DNA of 64,000 nt from CAJXQU01 sp965223825 (GTDB lineage: Bacteria > Pseudomonadota > Gammaproteobacteria > CAJXQU01). Location of the stretch: positions 806,001 through 870,000 of the forward strand of contig OZ245018.1 of NCBI GenBank assembly GCA_965223825.1, given 5' to 3'. The first letter of the stretch is position 1, and each line of letters begins with the position of its first letter. Positions 18,935-27,260 of the stretch are shown one piece after another. The notes beneath the pieces were generated by a model. That model worked only from the letters and a program-made list of their open reading frames with translations, did no database searches and was not told the DNA's origin. The position numbers and the translations under genes were made by a program.

Positions 18935-19915
18935 TTACTGAATAAACTCACCAAATGCACGACTGCCTTTTGCGCTTTCAAGCGTGTTGATCACTTCATT
19001 GGTGGCCGTGTCGATCAGGCTGACTGTCCCTTCGCCCCAATTTGCAACATAAACGGTGTTACCGTCGGCGGTTACGTCAACTCCTTCCGGGGTGCCACCG
19101 ACGGCGATTGTTGCGATCACAGAATCCTGATCCAGATCGATCACGGAGACATTGTCGTCATCCTGATTCGTCACATAAAGCCGATCGCCTGTGGGGGTTA
19201 CAATCGCGCAATAAGGCCATTCGCCGACGTCAATTGTACGTTTAACCTGGTGCGTTTCGGTATCGATGACGGTGACATTATTACTGCGCACATTGACGCT
19301 GTATAACTCTTTCCGTACCGAGTTCAGAGCCATTCCAAACGGCGCATCGCCGGTGGGTAATGTCGCTAATGTGGTGTATTTTTGCAGATCAATGATCGAT
19401 ACAGAATCACTATCGCGATTAGCGACGTAAAGCTGTTGTTGTGCTTCATCGACAATTACACCCGCAGGGGATTCTTCGACAGGAATGGTGGTAAGTAATT
19501 CGGCTGTGTGCGGATTAAATACGCGGATCAGGTGCTCGTACCAATCGGCGACAAAAACGCGTTTACCAGCCTGATCTGTCGCAATTCCAACGGGGCCTTT
19601 GCCTGCTGGAATGCTTCGGACTATTGCAAAGGTGTTGCGATCGATCACGCTGATATCGCGACTTTCTGCGTTGGAGACAAAAATAAACGGCGTGCTGATC
19701 GCGATACCCGCCGGACGATGGCCTGTTTTGATCGTCTTGATTACTGATTGAGAGGCAACATCAATGATCGTTAATGAATCATCTAACTGATTGGTAATGT
19801 ACGCGCGTTCAGATTGTGCGGATGCACTTCCCATTGTAATTGTCGCTGGATGAACAGCATTCTCTGCGTAAACATTTAAGCTAAACAAGCTGATCAGAAG
19901 AATAAGAATTTGCAT
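18935..19915 (-). CDS. Secreted YVTN-family beta-propeller repeat protein
   Basis: From the ATG at 19915 the product is 326 residues, with signal peptide MQILILLISLFSLNVYA. About seven propeller blades follow, with repeats such as YITNQLDDSLTIID, YVANRDSDSVSIID, YVTNQDDDNVSVID and YVANWGEGTVSLID. The longer reading from 19948 starts inside the loop of the mxaD terminator and is rejected. Neither start has a good ribosome site. YVTN propellers of this size are often found beside PQQ-alcohol-dehydrogenase genes. Here it follows an mxaD-like gene, so a periplasmic role linked to methanol oxidation is plausible but unproven. Confidence 0.8.
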   Translation of the reverse strand: MQILILLISLFSLNVYAENAVHPATITMGSASAQSERAYITNQLDDSLTIIDVASQSVIKTIKTGHRPAGIAISTPFIFVSNAESRDISVIDRNTFAIVRSIPAGKGPVGIATDQAGKRVFVADWYEHLIRVFNPHTAELLTTIPVEESPAGVIVDEAQQQLYVANRDSDSVSIIDLQKYTTLATLPTGDAPFGMALNSVRKELYSVNVRSNNVTVIDTETHQVKRTIDVGEWPYCAIVTPTGDRLYVTNQDDDNVSVIDLDQDSVIATIAVGGTPEGVDVTADGNTVYVANWGEGTVSLIDTATNEVINTLESAKGSRAFGEFIQ

Positions 19916-19925
19916 ATTAAAACCA

Positions 19926-19966
19926 ATAAAAAAAACCCGTCGCCACATGACTGCAACGACGGGTTT
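19926..19966 (-). terminator. Rho-independent terminator of the mxaD-like gene
   Basis: A perfect 10-bp stem, AAACCCGTCG (19933-19942) with CGACGGGTTT (19957-19966), spans a 14-base loop. On the minus strand a T-run follows. It ends the mxaD-like transcript and argues against the YVTN start at 19948. Confidence 0.85.
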
Positions 19967-19986
19967 AAATTAAAACGATAAAGGCT

Positions 19987-20016
19987 CTTCCTGTTATTTT
20001 TTCTTACCACAGGAAG
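19987..20016 (-). terminator. Second hairpin upstream of the terminator
   Basis: An 8-bp perfect inverted repeat, CTTCCTGT (19987-19994) and ACAGGAAG (20009-20016), lies directly after the mxaD-like stop. With an A/T-rich loop and no T-run of its own, it may protect the transcript 3' end. Confidence 0.4.
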
Positions 20017-20022
20017 ATTCCG

Positions 20023-20604
20023 TTACTTTCCCTCAAGCATTTCCTTAAGGTTAGCAAGACCTGCTTTGTAGACATCAGTCACGACGGCAACGGCATCTTC
20101 ATCACCTAAGCCGGCAGGGTAACGTGGTTCCACGTTGTCATAGTTGAGTTGGTATACACGGTAGAATTTGCCGGTCCAAGTCACTTCAGAACCACCATCA
20201 ACCGGCTTCACCGTGATGAATGACAGGTAGTTGTGAACTGGCACTGTTGGAACGTCGTAGCTTGCGCCTTTGTACTCGACAGTATCGACCGTGCTCATTT
20301 CTTTAATCTTGTATTTGATCATCATTTTTTCAGCATCAAGCTGTTTCAGATCTTCAGTAATGGTTGGGCCGCCTTCTTCGCCGATCGTAAGAACGCGTGT
20401 TTTGTCGTCTAACAGTTCAGTCGAAACTATGGCAGGATGCCACTTGTCGATACCACCAAAGTCGCCGACTAATTCCCAAACTTTTTCGGGTGCCGCATTG
20501 ATGGTGATTTTCTCAACCACTTGTTGACGTGAAGGGCCATGCGCAGACGCAACAAAAGGCACCAACATCAGTGCTGATAAAGCCACTTTTAGGAATTTTT
20601 TCAT
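20023..20604 (-). CDS. mxaD: MxaD-like SRPBCC family periplasmic protein
   Basis: A 193-residue protein with signal peptide MKKFLKVALSALMLVPFVAS and a START/SRPBCC fold. The opening HGPSRQQVVEKITINAAPEK and WELVGDFGGIDKWHPAI match the MxaD family of methylotrophs. In Methylobacterium MxaD is periplasmic and was proposed to stimulate electron transfer from methanol dehydrogenase to cytochrome cL. AGGAG precedes the ATG at 20604; a longer reading to 20634 lacks a signal peptide at its start. It is unlinked here to mxaRSACKL (54520-59777). A strong terminator follows. The family call is firm; the exact role is inferred. Confidence 0.75.
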   Translation of the reverse strand: MKKFLKVALSALMLVPFVASAHGPSRQQVVEKITINAAPEKVWELVGDFGGIDKWHPAIVSTELLDDKTRVLTIGEEGGPTITEDLKQLDAEKMMIKYKIKEMSTVDTVEYKGASYDVPTVPVHNYLSFITVKPVDGGSEVTWTGKFYRVYQLNYDNVEPRYPAGLGDEDAVAVVTDVYKAGLANLKEMLEGK

Positions 20605-20825
20605 TAATAACACTCCTCTTTCTCTTTCTAACATTTGAATAATAATTAAAAGGGTCGGTTAAACCGTGAGTGCATGCTAACGGATGTCCCCGTTTTTTTC
20701 CAGCATTTAACAGCGAATTAAAGGGATTCAGGAATAATGACGTATCCACTAAAAAATGCCTTCTTAAGCCAGCTTGGAGCACACATTAGCTTGCATTCTG
20801 TGAATATAAACTGAATGATCAGAAT

Positions 20826-22004
20826 ATGAATTTCTTCAACAACCTGATCGAACTGAGCCTTGCTGCCGCCCCGTGGTTGGTGCTTGGCTTGCTCGTGGGC
20901 GGGATGATCAAAGCGGTTGTACCGATGTCTTTTCTGGAGCGTCATCTTGGCGGCAATGGTATTGGTGCGATCACAAAAGCGGCGTTATTCGGTGCACCAT
21001 TGCCGTTATGTTCCTGTGGTGTGATCCCTGCCGCGTTGGGCCTACGGCGCGCGGGCGCGTCCAAATCCTCAACAGTGTCATTTCTCGTCTCTACGCCAGA
21101 AACCGGTGTGGATTCGGTTGCGATAACCTACGCGCTGATGGGGCCGTTTATGGCGATCACGCGACCAATTGCGGCGATTATTTCTGCGATCACCGCAGGC
21201 TTGTTAGTTGGGCGTATGGAAGAGTCAGAAGTGAAAACCACGTCGGATATCTCGAAAAGCGATCACGTAGAAACCCGTTGCTGCTCGCCGAAAACGACGC
21301 CTGCGGTTGTCGTGATTCAACAGACTGTTTCAGAGCCCGATCAAGGCCAAGCGAGTTGTTGCGGCGGCGGGACTGAAAAGCCGACCAAGGACGTTGCTCC
21401 ATCATCGTGTTGTGGCGGATCAGAAACGAAGGTGATCACATCGACATTGACGGAGAAGTTCAAATCCGGTGTCGTTTACGCGTTTACCGATTTATACAGC
21501 AGTTTAATTTTTTGGTTAGTGATCGGTTTGCTGTTTGCGGCAGCAGTGCAAACCTTTTTACCCGCGACATTTTTAACTGAATGGGGCAGCGGCTTACCGG
21601 CAATGATCGTGATGATTTTAATCGGTATTCCCATGTACGTTTGCGCTAGTGCCTCAACACCGATCGCCGCCGGTTTTATGCTGGCAGGTGTGTCACCGGG
21701 AACGGCATTGGTTTTCCTTATGGCCGGTCCAGCGACCAATATGTCGACCTTGGGTGTGATCAACAAAGAACTTGGTCGACGTGCGTTGATCGCTTATCTC
21801 AGCGGCGTGATTGTGATCGCGATTTTGGCCGGGTTGCTAACGGATAATCTGATCGGGAAATGGAATATTGATATTGCTGGGCAACTCTCCGCCGGACAAC
21901 ATTTCATGCCGCACTGGCTTGCGTGGGGTACGTTACTGATCCTCATCGCAGTGGCCGCAAGCCATATTAAAAATGGTAACGCCTCGCTGTTTAAACCCGC
22001 TTAA
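20826..22004 (+). CDS. SO_0444-type permease, probable Cu/Zn efflux (DUF318/ArsP-like)
   Basis: A 392-residue membrane protein with two blocks of four to five helices separated by a hydrophilic loop (residues about 135-205). The first block has FGAPLPLCSCGVIPAALG and the second GIPMYVCASASTPIAAG, the paired cysteine motifs of this permease family. The loop is cysteine-rich (CCSPK, SCCGGG, SSCCGG), as in proteins annotated as SO_0444 Cu/Zn efflux transporters. Arsenic permeases (ArsP) share the fold, so the substrate is uncertain. No clear ribosome site. It stands alone before prmB. Confidence 0.8.
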   Translation: MNFFNNLIELSLAAAPWLVLGLLVGGMIKAVVPMSFLERHLGGNGIGAITKAALFGAPLPLCSCGVIPAALGLRRAGASKSSTVSFLVSTPETGVDSVAITYALMGPFMAITRPIAAIISAITAGLLVGRMEESEVKTTSDISKSDHVETRCCSPKTTPAVVVIQQTVSEPDQGQASCCGGGTEKPTKDVAPSSCCGGSETKVITSTLTEKFKSGVVYAFTDLYSSLIFWLVIGLLFAAAVQTFLPATFLTEWGSGLPAMIVMILIGIPMYVCASASTPIAAGFMLAGVSPGTALVFLMAGPATNMSTLGVINKELGRRALIAYLSGVIVIAILAGLLTDNLIGKWNIDIAGQLSAGQHFMPHWLAWGTLLILIAVAASHIKNGNASLFKPA

Positions 22005-22046
22005 TGATTCGCAATATTTACTTTTTAAATTCGTATTCTTAAATTT

Positions 22047-22955
22047 ATGACAACCTCAAACACCGTTGCGCAAATGGACACCCCAAACACGATCAGAGAC
22101 TGCGTTGAATGGGCCGCAAGCCAATTTGATCAAGCCGAACTTTTTTACGGACACGGGACACCAGACGCCATGGGTGATGCGGTGTATGCCGTTTTCGGCG
22201 TGCTTGGCGTGGCATTCGATTGCCCAGAAGAGGAGTTGGACGCGGTGCTGAGCGATGCGGATCGCGAGAAGATTGGAGCGATCGTTCGCGAGCGGATCAG
22301 CACACGTAAACCCGTTGCTTACCTACTTGGTGAAGCGTGGTTTTGTGGGTTACCGTTCCATGTGAATGAGCATGTTCTCGTTCCGCGATCACCGTTTGCA
22401 GAATTGATTCATGACCAGTTTGCCCCGTGGATACCGAACTTACCGAAACGTATTCTTGATATCGGTACAGGCAGTGGGTGTATTGCGATCGGCTGCGCAC
22501 TTGCTTTTGAAGAAGCGGAAGTCGATGCGGTGGATGTGTCAGATGAAGCGTTGAACGTTGCACAAAAAAATGTCGAGCGCTACGAGTTGACGCATCGTAT
22601 GCAATTAGTTAAATCCGATCTCTTTAACAGCCTCAGCCCTGATCGCAAATATGATCTGATCGTCAGCAATCCACCTTATGTTAGCCAAGCAGATATTGAT
22701 GATCTGCCGCAAGAATTTCATCATGAGCCTGCTCTCGGTTTGTATGGCGGCGGTGATGGGTTGGATCTCGTCCGACAAATGCTCCGCGATGCGCGCCAGT
22801 TTTTAACGGACGAGGGCGTGTTGATCGTCGAAGTCGGATTGATGCAAGACGGCATGGAGACAAGCTTTCCTGATCTGCCACTCACGTGGCTGGAATTTGA
22901 ACATGGTGGTGAGGGCGTATTTCTTATCACAGCATCGGATCTGGAACGACTTTAA
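22047..22955 (+). CDS. prmB: Ribosomal protein L3 glutamine N5-methyltransferase PrmB
   Basis: A 302-residue Rossmann methyltransferase that methylates a glutamine of ribosomal protein L3. The N-terminal helical domain includes RKPVAYLLGEAWFCGLPF and the VPRSPFAELI segment typical of PrmB. The SAM site is RILDIGTGSGCIAIG, and the catalytic NPPY is in LIVSNPPYVS. Length matches E. coli PrmB (310). In many proteobacteria prmB precedes aroC; here aroC lies 3.2 kb downstream, after djlA, a recombinase remnant and a membrane protein. Confidence 0.92.
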   Translation: MTTSNTVAQMDTPNTIRDCVEWAASQFDQAELFYGHGTPDAMGDAVYAVFGVLGVAFDCPEEELDAVLSDADREKIGAIVRERISTRKPVAYLLGEAWFCGLPFHVNEHVLVPRSPFAELIHDQFAPWIPNLPKRILDIGTGSGCIAIGCALAFEEAEVDAVDVSDEALNVAQKNVERYELTHRMQLVKSDLFNSLSPDRKYDLIVSNPPYVSQADIDDLPQEFHHEPALGLYGGGDGLDLVRQMLRDARQFLTDEGVLIVEVGLMQDGMETSFPDLPLTWLEFEHGGEGVFLITASDLERL

Positions 22956-23861
22956 ATCGACGCGGTGTTGAACAGCTTTGAATCGTTACTTGTCCTTAAA
23001 ACACCGAAGCCAAACGTTTTCCATTTACCATTAGCACTTTTTCTCCACATCGCATCGCATACGACAGCGGGGACAAATTGCGTCATTCAACCACGGCTTT
23101 ACCCGTAAAGATCGTTGTAACGCATGTCGCTGTGCTTCATTCGCGGTGGAATCAAAAAAAACCAACATCAATCTCACCACCAGCCCACGCACCATCATAT
23201 AAAGTTACGAGAATAACCACGTTTAAGTCCGTCATATCCTGCTCACCAAACTGGACCCGGTAAGCAAATAAACCACCGCAAGGCTGACGCGTCGGTGGTT
23301 GTGCCATAGTGCAAAGGCAGGGACATTACACGAACAAATATCGAACCAGTCTCTACTAATCGGCCATTTTGGAATGTTGATTTTCTCTTCAGATGTGTTT
23401 GTGTTCATAGCGCCAACTCTTAAACAATGATCACGAAAAACCATTTCTTATGAGACCTAACAGAACGAGAACTAAGCCTGAAAATAAAAGAAAGTGATTT
23501 TGTTCTAGTAATACTAAACAAAAGGAAGGTTCTAACAATGACAACGAAACAGCAAAAAAAGCAAGCAGACGATGATCAAAACGAAACTTGAATGAGCTAA
23601 TTTATTCAATGGATGTGTTAGATCACGCAAGAAATATAAAAGAAAAGAGTTCTCGAAATCTCTTAGGTCACTTTTTTAATAAAGAACATTGAAGCTATCG
23701 AAATAACGAAAAATGATTGTCGTTACGCCTGTGTTTCTGTGGATGAATTAGCTGATCGCTTGACTCGTTCGTTACCTGAAGTATTTCTGATAGTGATTCA
23801 ATGTTGGACTGCGACCTTTCATTTATAATGATCGACTCTAAAACAAACTTCCGGAGATCCC
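22956..23861. other. 906-base region without an intact gene
   Basis: Several short frames on both strands are broken by stops, and none resembles a protein I know. A perfect 8-bp inverted repeat, AACCACCG (23271-23278) and CGGTGGTT (23293-23300), could form a hairpin. The right part holds a possible frameshifted small gene (23538-23828). The stretch looks like decayed coding DNA between prmB and djlA. Confidence 0.5.
23538..23828 (+). pseudogene. Possible decayed small gene with two compensating frameshifts
   Basis: A strong ribosome site (AAGGAAGG) precedes an ATG at 23538. The first frame gives MTTKQQKKQADDDQNET and stops. A different frame then reads NELIYSMDVLDHARNIKEKS and ends FNKEH at 23690. 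The original frame resumes with IEAIEITKNDCRYACVSVDE and ends at 23828. Joined, these pieces give about 95 residues of ordinary composition. The second shift falls near a T6 run. I do not recognise the product. It may equally be chance frames in decayed DNA. Confidence 0.25.
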
Positions 23862-24653
23862 TTGTTTAAATTAATCGGCGCTATTCTAGGCTTCCTTGCA
23901 TTCAACTTTGTGGGTGGATTAATAGGTTACTTCATTGGTGGCGTGGTAGATCGCGCTCGCGCGTATGGCTTTGGTGGGGTAAATCCTCTCAGCCATGGGC
24001 AACGTCAAGCTGTTTTTATAAAAACGACTTTTGTTTTAATGGGTAAACTCGCGAAAACCGATGGTCATATTTCGCAAGATGAAATTGATCACGTTGAGCT
24101 CTTCATACAAAAGATCGGCATGTCTGCCGAACATCGAACCGAAGCGATCACTTTTTTTCGACAAGGCGCCGCAGAGGATTTTGATGTACAACCGCAAATA
24201 AACGAATTTATGTCCATTTGCGGCCATACGCGCAACCTGCCACAAATCCTGATCATTTACCTGATCGTCATGTCTTTAGTGGATGGCAAGCTGGACGCGG
24301 CTGAAGAAAAATTCATGAGAGAAACGTCTGTTCAATTTGGTTTCACATTGGGTGAATTTCAACAGATGTTGGAAACCACACTAAATCAGTTTCACTTTTC
24401 TGGCAGCCAAAGCGGCGCAGGTCAAAGACCAACCTCTGCTTCTGATCTGGAAGAGGCGTACAAAGCACTTGGCGTAACGAAAGAAAATACAGATAAAGAA
24501 ATTAAACGTGCCTACCGAAAATTGATCAGCAAATACCATCCCGATAAATTGATCGGCCAAGGCGTACCGGAGGATATGATCGCCGTTGCAACGGAGCAAA
24601 CAAAAGAGATACAGAAAGCCTATGAGTTGATCGAGAAAAGTCGAAAGAATTAA
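23862..24653 (+). CDS. djlA: DnaJ-like co-chaperone DjlA
   Basis: A 263-residue protein with one N-terminal membrane helix (residues 4-27, glycine-rich as in DjlA). A TerB-like helical domain follows at about 50-175 (KTDGHISQDEIDHVE, VDGKLDAAEEKF). The C-terminal J domain at about 197-262 contains the HPDK motif that stimulates DnaK. The TTG start at 23862 is supported by CGGAG at 8 bases. The protein sits in the inner membrane facing the cytoplasm. Confidence 0.92.
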   Translation: MFKLIGAILGFLAFNFVGGLIGYFIGGVVDRARAYGFGGVNPLSHGQRQAVFIKTTFVLMGKLAKTDGHISQDEIDHVELFIQKIGMSAEHRTEAITFFRQGAAEDFDVQPQINEFMSICGHTRNLPQILIIYLIVMSLVDGKLDAAEEKFMRETSVQFGFTLGEFQQMLETTLNQFHFSGSQSGAGQRPTSASDLEEAYKALGVTKENTDKEIKRAYRKLISKYHPDKLIGQGVPEDMIAVATEQTKEIQKAYELIEKSRKN

Positions 24654-24748
24654 TTCGATTATAATTTTTCTACAGATAAAATTTCAAAAGCTCAAATTTA
24701 GTGCGGGTGAATTTAAAATATCAAGTTGGCTGACTCCTTGATTCTTTT

Positions 24749-24972
24749 ATGTGCATTTACTCTAAAATACATGTACATCATGATGTTGGACTTGATCGGC
24801 GAGTGACAGCGCATACTTTACGCCATTGTTTTGCTACGCACTTGCTTGAAAATGGTTACGATATTCTTACTGTTCAGGCGTTGATGGAGCTTAACGTTAT
24901 TCGCACGACACAAATCTACACGCACGTTTATGAATAAGGGCGAATGCGGTGAAGAATCTGCTGGATGTTTAA
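24749..24972 (+). pseudogene. Remnant of a tyrosine recombinase (integron-integrase/Xer type)
   Basis: The frame 24749-24937 encodes VTAHTLRHCFATHLLENGYD and TTQIYTHVYE, the box II Arg/His and the catalytic Tyr region of tyrosine recombinases. It is most like the C-terminus of integron or IntI-like phage integrases. The usual LGH before box II's end reads MEL, so a catalytic His is lost. After the stop the family-typical tail resumes in another frame (24940-24972, ANAVKNLLDV), showing a frameshift. The whole N-terminal part is missing. No attC or att site is recognisable nearby. Confidence 0.75.
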
Positions 24973-25044
24973 ACTAAATAATCCTTTGTGTATTTTTAAT
25001 TATTTGGTTTTAAAAAACTGATAAAAAAATGAAAAACAGAAAGT

Positions 25045-26040
25045 TTATTGATTAACCACGACGCTGTTTTTTCTTCTCGAATAAACCCAATAGATCAATA
25101 ATCCTAACCCTACCCAAATAAATTCTCTGAAACGTCTGATCATCGCCACCGCCACACCGAGTTCGGGTTGTCCTGTGATCACATTACACACAAGGAAAAA
25201 GATGCCGTCTTGCGCGCCAATTCCGGCAGGAATAAAAAAAGTGCCGGTTCGCACGAGTTGGACGAGGGATTCAATAATCATGGCGTCGGCGAAACTCACG
25301 GGGTGATCAAGAAAGATCATGACAACGTAAATTTCTACTGCACCGAGGAGCCAGTTTAGTGTGCCGAGAAATATTGAGAGGGCAAATCGGTTGCGGTGTT
25401 GTGTGTAGAAGTTGACGAGTTTGTCGTCCAGTTCTTGGATGGTTTCGAGTGCGTGAATGAGTTTATTCCCGAAACGGGTTCGACTTAACCAACCGGCGCT
25501 GTTTGAGGTGATTCTGTATCGCTGAACAAGAAAAAATCCAATGATGCCGATGGTCAGTGCGATCAGCCCGACACCGGCGACGGTTTTGTAATAGGCGTCG
25601 AATTTATCGGAAAGACTAAGTACGGCAAAGCCCAGCATGAGAAAGATGACGAGGCCGATCGTGTCTGCGGTTTTGGAGGTGACAAGCGATACACCGGATT
25701 CTTTGTAGGGTACGTCGTAATAAGACTTCAACATCATCGCTTTAATCGGCTCGCCGCCCATCGAGGCCATCGGTGTGACGAAGTTGAAAGCCGTCCCAGC
25801 CATTCTGATCAGATAGAAACGTTTTAACCAACGCAGGTTCACGGGTAAGCGCGGCACGGTGAGCAACCAGACCACGACATCAGCAAAGAACGCGATGATG
25901 TATATGACAAACACCCAGCACATGCCGATCACGCCAATGCGACTGAGGTGCGCCCAGACTTCGCGCATGTCGGTTTCGTAGATGATCAGGCCGAACAGAA
26001 TCAGTCCAGCGAGCAGGAAGAGAAGTTTGAGTGTTTGCAT
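25045..26040 (-). CDS. Lysylphosphatidylglycerol synthase TM-region / UPF0104 family membrane protein
   Basis: A 331-residue protein with about eight membrane segments, similar to the transmembrane (flippase-like) part of MprF and to UPF0104/HpnL proteins. It lacks the soluble aminoacyl-transfer domain. Typical segments are MGGEPIKAMML around residue 95 and FFIPAGIGAQDG around 265. Members are often linked to lipid or hopanoid export, but no hopanoid genes are seen here, so no substrate is proposed. It is divergent from aroC. Confidence 0.75.
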   Translation of the reverse strand: MQTLKLLFLLAGLILFGLIIYETDMREVWAHLSRIGVIGMCWVFVIYIIAFFADVVVWLLTVPRLPVNLRWLKRFYLIRMAGTAFNFVTPMASMGGEPIKAMMLKSYYDVPYKESGVSLVTSKTADTIGLVIFLMLGFAVLSLSDKFDAYYKTVAGVGLIALTIGIIGFFLVQRYRITSNSAGWLSRTRFGNKLIHALETIQELDDKLVNFYTQHRNRFALSIFLGTLNWLLGAVEIYVVMIFLDHPVSFADAMIIESLVQLVRTGTFFIPAGIGAQDGIFFLVCNVITGQPELGVAVAMIRRFREFIWVGLGLLIYWVYSRRKNSVVVNQ

Positions 26041-26156
26041 CGAGATATGACGAATGTAGCGATCAGTTGACGTTGGTTTAAGGGTGAGAAATCGCTACAC
26101 GATATACGATACAATAACGGATTGCATTCGCTATTAGACCGGCTTGAGAATTCACT

Positions 26157-27260
26157 ATGTCAGGAAATACTTTCGGAACGTTATTTACCGTCACCACGTT
26201 TGGTGAGAGTCATGGCCTCGCCTTGGGTGCGATTGTGGATGGTTGTCCACCTGGGATGGCGTTGAGTGAAGCAGATTTGCAGCGCGATCTGGATTTACGC
26301 AAACCGGGCACGTCGCGGCATACCACGCAGCGCAAAGAGCCGGATCAGGTGAAGATTCTCTCGGGTGTGTTTGAAGGCAAAACCACCGGCACGCCGATTG
26401 GTTTGTTGATCGAGAATGTTGATCAGAAGTCAAAAGATTATTCGAACATTAAAGATCAATTTCGTCCGGGGCATGCGGATTATACGTATCTGCAAAAATA
26501 CGGCATCCGGGATTATCGTGGTGGCGGTCGATCATCGGCACGCGAAACCGCCATGCGCGTGGCCGCGGCAGGGATTGCGAAAAAATATCTCAAAGAACGT
26601 TACGGCATTGAGATTAAAGGTTATCTCGCGCAACTTGGGCCGATCAAAATCGCCTTAAAAGATTGGGATGCGGTGTATAACAACGCGTTTTTCTCGCCAG
26701 ATCCTGATCGTGTTCAAGAGTTAGAAGACTATATGATCGCGCTGCGTAAAGAAGGTAACTCTGTTGGTGCGCGGATTAATGTGGTCGCGAAAAATGTGCC
26801 GCCGGGTTTGGGCGAGCCGATTTTTGACCGACTGGATGCGGATCTGGCCAAAGCCATGATGTCGATCAATGCGGTTAAAGGTGTTGAGGTCGGCGCGGGT
26901 TTTGATTGTGTCGCACAGAAAGGTACGGAACATCGTGATCTAATGACGCCAGAAGGTTTCCTCAGCAACAACGCGGGTGGCGTGCTTGGGGGCATTTCCA
27001 CCGGTCAGGATATTCTCGTTAGCATGGCGCTTAAGCCAACCTCAAGTTTGCATGTGGCTGGTGAGTCGGTGAACCGACATGGCGAATCGGTGGAAGTGGT
27101 CACTAAGGGGCGTCATGATCCCTGTGTAGGTATTCGCGCAACGCCGATCGCAGAGGCGATGATGGCGTTAACGATTATGGATCACATGTTACGACACCGT
27201 GCGCAAAATGCGGATGTCGAACCGAATACGCCGATCATTCCAGCCCAGCCCGGAGAATGA
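26157..27260 (+). CDS. aroC: Chorismate synthase AroC
   Basis: A 367-residue chorismate synthase of normal length. It starts MSGNTFGTLFTVTTFGESHG, and contains RPGHADYTYLQKYG, GGGRSSARET and SMALKPTSS, all family signatures around the FMN and substrate site. It removes phosphate from EPSP to make chorismate, the last step of the shikimate pathway. The stop overlaps the MFS gene start (ATGA), so the two are translationally coupled. Confidence 0.97.
   Translation: MSGNTFGTLFTVTTFGESHGLALGAIVDGCPPGMALSEADLQRDLDLRKPGTSRHTTQRKEPDQVKILSGVFEGKTTGTPIGLLIENVDQKSKDYSNIKDQFRPGHADYTYLQKYGIRDYRGGGRSSARETAMRVAAAGIAKKYLKERYGIEIKGYLAQLGPIKIALKDWDAVYNNAFFSPDPDRVQELEDYMIALRKEGNSVGARINVVAKNVPPGLGEPIFDRLDADLAKAMMSINAVKGVEVGAGFDCVAQKGTEHRDLMTPEGFLSNNAGGVLGGISTGQDILVSMALKPTSSLHVAGESVNRHGESVEVVTKGRHDPCVGIRATPIAEAMMALTIMDHMLRHRAQNADVEPNTPIIPAQPGE

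Noticed and set aside
19916..19948. N-terminal extension of the YVTN propeller protein
   Set aside because: The upstream start lies inside the loop of the mxaD-like gene's terminator, and the downstream ATG gives the signal peptide.
22047..27260. A standard prmB-aroC operon
   Set aside because: The two genes are 3.2 kb apart with other genes, a decayed stretch and an opposite-strand gene between them.
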